Source of the DNA: Burkholderiaceae bacterium
GTDB taxonomy: Bacteria > Pseudomonadota > Gammaproteobacteria > Burkholderiales > Burkholderiaceae_D
DNA length: 14,519 nt
NCBI GenBank assembly: GCA_019752915.1
Contig: JAIELO010000251.1
Location: 1 to 14,519, forward strand
Direction: 5' to 3'
In this document: piece by piece, positions 13,610 through 14,519 of the stretch
Layout of the letters: each line of letters opens with the position of its first letter
Numbering within the stretch: the first letter of the stretch is position 1
Program-made: the position numbers and the translations under genes
Notes under the pieces: generated by a model
What the model was told of the DNA's origin: nothing
The model's database searches: none
Seen by the model: the letters and a program-made list of their open reading frames with translations, nothing else

Positions 13610-14512
13610 ATCAAAGCGAATTATCGCTTCGCCGCTTGACGTCATCCGTGCTGCAGGGCGGAAAGCGTGTCCATAAATGACCTCGAAAGTGAGCCCTAAC
13701 TTGCCATCTGCACGCCGTCCCCGCTCCAGCGCCGCCAGCATGCGCTGCCAGCGCTGACGCCCCATCAGGCCGCGCGGCACGGTGGCCAGCGGATTGCCGC
13801 CCAGCGCACGCACGTCGGCCAGCAGTGCCGCCGCCGTATCGTAGGTCACGGTGATGGTTTCCATGTCCAGCACCGGGGTGGAAAACCCGACTTCCACCAG
13901 CTGATCGCCAAAATCGTGCATGTCGACAAACGGCAGTGTGTGCTCGGCCAGATCGGCCTCGGCAAAGGCGCTACGCAGCTCGCGCAGGCTGTCCGGGCCG
14001 AAACAGGAGAACATCAGCAAGCCATTGACCCGCAACACCCGGCGCCATTCGGCGAACACCCGGTCCGGCTGGGGATGCCAGTGCAGCGCCAGATTCGACC
14101 ACACCAGATCCACGCTCAGTGGCCCCAGCGGCAGCTCGGCAAAATCACCACACAGCAGATCCACACCGGCCTTGGCAGGCAATAATTTACTGAGTAACTG
14201 GTTCAGCGAAGAGCTACGTCCGGCGCGTTGACGGGCCGCTTGCAACATTGCTGGCGCGGCATCAACACCGAGGATGTGCGCTGCAGCATAAGTCTTCTGT
14301 AAAACCGCTAAATCGGCACCCGTGCCACATCCGGCATCGAGCAGGCGCTGGGGGGAAATCTTGACCAGCCCCAGCCGGTCGAGCATACGCTCGGCGATTT
14401 CACGGCGCAGAAAATCGGCAGGTGCGACCCGCTCGGGGCGGGCAAACAGGCGGCGCACGCGCTGCAGGTCGATGGGGGCACTAAGTTTCGGAGGCTGAGC
14501 GGGGGCTTGCAT
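13586..14512 (-). CDS. bioC: Malonyl-ACP O-methyltransferase BioC-like (SAM-dependent methyltransferase)
   Basis: 308 aa, class I SAM-dependent methyltransferase. Motif I is LLDAGCGTG (57-65) and motif II is LGVDAAPAML (81-90, acidic Asp84). Motif III-like elements are CGDFAELPLG and DLVWSNLALHWHPQPDRVFA, followed by RVLRVNGLLMFSCFGPDSLR, a segment typical of BioC. BioC methylates malonyl-ACP (or -CoA) so that it can enter fatty acid elongation towards pimelate in biotin synthesis. No other biotin gene is visible, but methyltransferases of this type lie beside cox loci in Burkholderiales. Start ATG 14512; only 7 nt of upstream sequence are present, so the ribosome binding site cannot be judged. 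It reads towards coxB but is separated from it by 407 bp containing a promoter, so it is probably a separate transcript. Confidence 0.82.
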   Translation of the reverse strand: MQAPAQPPKLSAPIDLQRVRRLFARPERVAPADFLRREIAERMLDRLGLVKISPQRLLDAGCGTGADLAVLQKTYAAAHILGVDAAPAMLQAARQRAGRSSSLNQLLSKLLPAKAGVDLLCGDFAELPLGPLSVDLVWSNLALHWHPQPDRVFAEWRRVLRVNGLLMFSCFGPDSLRELRSAFAEADLAEHTLPFVDMHDFGDQLVEVGFSTPVLDMETITVTYDTAAALLADVRALGGNPLATVPRGLMGRQRWQRMLAALERGRRADGKLGLTFEVIYGHAFRPAARMTSSGEAIIRFDLPRKPPR

Positions 14513-14519
14513 AGGTGTT

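Overview
The window looks like a chromosomal segment of a betaproteobacterium of the order Burkholderiales, possibly Oxalobacteraceae. The evidence is the aa3-type oxidase locus: subunit II carries a C-terminal cytochrome c domain, a tiny assembly gene lies between coxA and ctaG, DUF2970 and DUF2909 microproteins are present, and a bioC-type methyltransferase lies just upstream. GC content is moderately high and even. I see no insertion sequences, CRISPR arrays, tRNA/rRNA genes or signs of recent transfer. The species assignment is inference.

Layout. 1-1600: the 5' end of a DUF475 membrane protein (minus strand), divergent from a NhaR-like LysR regulator (plus), followed by an unrecognised 122-aa protein (minus). 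1774-4145: a DUF21/CBS/CorC_HlyC membrane protein (plus) meets an AI-2E/YdiK-type permease (minus) tail to tail, with overlapping stop codons. 4154-13178, nearly all on the minus strand: the oxidase structural and assembly genes. 13194-13585: a 392-bp gene-free region with a good sigma70 promoter and a long, structured coxB leader. 13586-14512: bioC (minus).

The oxidase locus reads right to left in two blocks. Block 1 is coxB, coxA, a 35-aa assembly protein, ctaG (Cox11), a DUF2970 protein and coxC. Block 2 is SURF1, a CxxxC thioredoxin-like membrane protein, ctaA (heme A synthase), ctaB (heme O synthase), a SCO1-type copper chaperone and, 8 nt further on, the AI-2E-type permease. Between the blocks a 67-aa DUF2909 membrane protein is encoded on the opposite strand, with its own candidate promoter and a hairpin terminator that could serve both strands. 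Together the genes supply the three core subunits, heme A biosynthesis (CtaB then CtaA), CuA loading (SCO) and CuB loading (Cox11), and SURF1-assisted heme insertion.

This is essentially a well-known respiratory locus, and I do not see a wholly new system. The points most worth a second look are the long coxB leader with repeated and possibly competing RNA elements, the dyad/FNR-like site just upstream of its promoter, the 35-aa GTG-start gene that gene callers tend to miss, the second CxxxC protein beside SCO, the alternating-histidine N-terminus of CoxA, and the opposite-strand DUF2909 gene.
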